From: Acropora yongei
Lineage: Eukaryota > Cnidaria > Anthozoa > Scleractinia > Acroporidae
Reading direction: 5' to 3'
Assembly (NCBI GenBank): GCA_014634225.1
Contig: BLFN01000888.1
Span: 58,001-68,000, forward strand
Length of the DNA: 10,000 bases
The position numbers were made by a program, and so were the translations under genes. Positions within the stretch are counted from its first letter, which is position 1, and each line of letters begins with the position of its first letter. The notes under the pieces were generated by a model. The model was not told the origin of the DNA. It saw nothing but the letters and a program-made list of their open reading frames with translations, and did not search any database. Below are positions 9,076-10,000 of the stretch, piece after piece.

Positions 9076-9318
9076 CTGTACCGAAAAATGGAGAGAAGAA
9101 AAAAAAAAAAAGAAGAAATATTAAGAATTAGCTATTCAGAAAAACGAAACAGGCCAAAATAAGGGTTAAACAACCCGTGAGATAATTTGAAGACGTCAAC
9201 AATTCCCTACAGCCCCCCACCCTCACAAGATATACTAAATAATTAGTATTTCAACCGCCAAAATTCTCCAATATATTATTTTAAGCGCGCGCGGTTTATT
9301 CAAATAGAGAAGAGCACT
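9076..9318. promoter_or_regulatory. Short gap between divergent genes, possible bidirectional promoter
   Basis: The 243 bases separate the first visible transposase exon (leftward) from the plus-strand start codon (rightward). The left edge carries the polypyrimidine tract and TACAG acceptor of the transposase on the minus strand (9076-9112). The right part has a GCGCGCGCG island at 9284-9292 and TTTATTC just before the plus-strand gene. There is no ATG in any minus-strand frame between about 9130 and 9318. Promoter function is inferred from layout only. Confidence 0.3.
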
Positions 9319-9570
9319 ATGGCGGGTGTGATATCGGACGATCACGTCGTTCTCCTGGAGCAAACGCTGCACAAAAATCAACAAATGCTAGCAGAAAACC
9401 AGAAGCTACGTGAGGAAATGAAAGCCAAGGAAGAAGAACATAGCAAAGTTCTTCGAGAGGTGTTAAAAGAACTGAAGAACATCAAACAGAAGGAGGAAAA
9501 TGTTGCTAACCGCGTACGACCGCAAATCCAACGAAGAAGGAACCAAATCCAGGTTCCTTCAACCTGTCGG
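9319..9570 (+). CDS. First coding exon of an unknown coiled-coil gene (partial)
   Basis: The ATG has a strong Kozak context (A at -3, G at +4). The exon encodes 84 residues and ends in phase 0 at the splice donor CGG|GTAAGT (9571). Residues 10-62 are rich in Leu, Glu and Lys with heptad-like spacing (LLEQTL, NQQMLAENQKL, KVLREVLKELKNI), so a coiled coil is likely. A basic patch (RRRNQ, around 72-76) follows and could bind nucleic acid or act as a nuclear signal, then VPSTCR at the exon end. No acceptor giving a long open frame is found before 10000, so the rest lies outside the window. It is head to head with the transposase. I do not recognise it firmly; it could be a second gene of the transposon or a host gene. 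Confidence 0.65.
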
Positions 9571-10000
9571 GTAAGTATACTTATATTGGATACTCATTTA
9601 ATGGAATTCTGATCATCTCATCCTTTTTTTTTTTTTTTTTGACCCTGTGCTGGCGCCGGTGTTGTACGTACACCTACGCTTTAAAACTGTCATTGTAGAT
9701 TGTGTTTTTTTAAAATAGTGCTTTAAGTTGTGTCTATCTTTGTATAGAACAAAGGGACAGATATAGAAACGTTTATGTAAATTTGTTTGTCATGCATTAC
9801 TGCTCTTGAAAGATTCTATAAATAAGACCCTATTAAGGGTTATCGGGATACGGGATATAGGTAAAACAATGTTTGTTTGACAAATTTTAAAACGTTATAC
9901 GGGATATTTTAAAAGAAATTCTCGGATATTGAACATCAAAGCTGTCAGTTCCGATCTTAAAGTAAATTATAGGAATCACCCTAATTGGGACTCTTAAATC
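9571..10000 (+). other. Probable intron of the coiled-coil gene with short repeats
   Basis: After the donor at 9571 there is a T run (9625-9642) and AT-rich sequence. Acceptor-like sites at about 9698 and 9748 would both meet stop codons within a few codons, so they are unlikely to be used for coding. The motif CGGGATA recurs at 9844-9936 in several forms, probably a fragment of a dispersed repeat. Confidence 0.45.

Noticed and set aside
2710..9720. CACTA at 2710 and TAGTG at 9716 as transposon ends, both flanked by CT
   Set aside because: The match stops after five bases, and the left site falls inside the SINE-like element. The pairing of CACTATT at 1103 with the same right site is also only seven bases.

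Overview
The window reads as animal nuclear DNA of moderate to low GC. It has GT-AG introns, a tRNA-derived SINE-like repeat, a satellite-like tandem array and DNA-transposon genes. The SINE-like repeat, the type of kinase and the type of transposase resemble what I know from stony corals and other cnidarians. That placement rests on recognition by eye, not on a search.

Layout, left to right. Positions 1-1213 hold no gene I can support; they contain a perfect 15-bp inverted repeat (417-451) and a diverged 150-bp-spaced duplication. Positions 1214-2395 (minus strand) encode a single-exon protein kinase of 393 aa with a basic charged N-terminus and an unusual HND catalytic loop. Positions 2588-2843 are a tRNA-derived SINE-like element on the minus strand with an internal AAT microsatellite. 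Positions 3116-4517 are a tandem array of about eight 168-172 bp monomers. Part of it alternates between two monomer types, and decayed copies continue up to about 4822.

Positions 4833-9075 (minus strand) are a spliced EnSpm/CACTA-type transposase gene. Three exons can be joined in frame (8665-9075, 7990-8066, 4833-7541) into at least 1064 aa without a stop. The model has an N-terminal CxxC...H zinc-finger-like motif, acidic serine-rich stretches, a Cys-rich cluster, a Tnp2-type catalytic core, a DUF4218-like FERY motif and a conserved-looking C-terminal domain. Its true 5' end is unresolved because no in-frame ATG precedes the zinc finger. At 9319-9570 (plus strand), head to head with the transposase, lies the first coding exon of another gene, a short coiled-coil plus basic patch ending at a clean splice donor. 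The rest of that gene is outside the window.

The likely reading is that much of the right two thirds is a large, apparently intact CACTA-like transposon with subterminal tandem repeats and possibly a second, divergently transcribed gene. I could not find convincing terminal inverted repeats, so the limits of the element, and whether the kinase lies inside or outside it, remain open.
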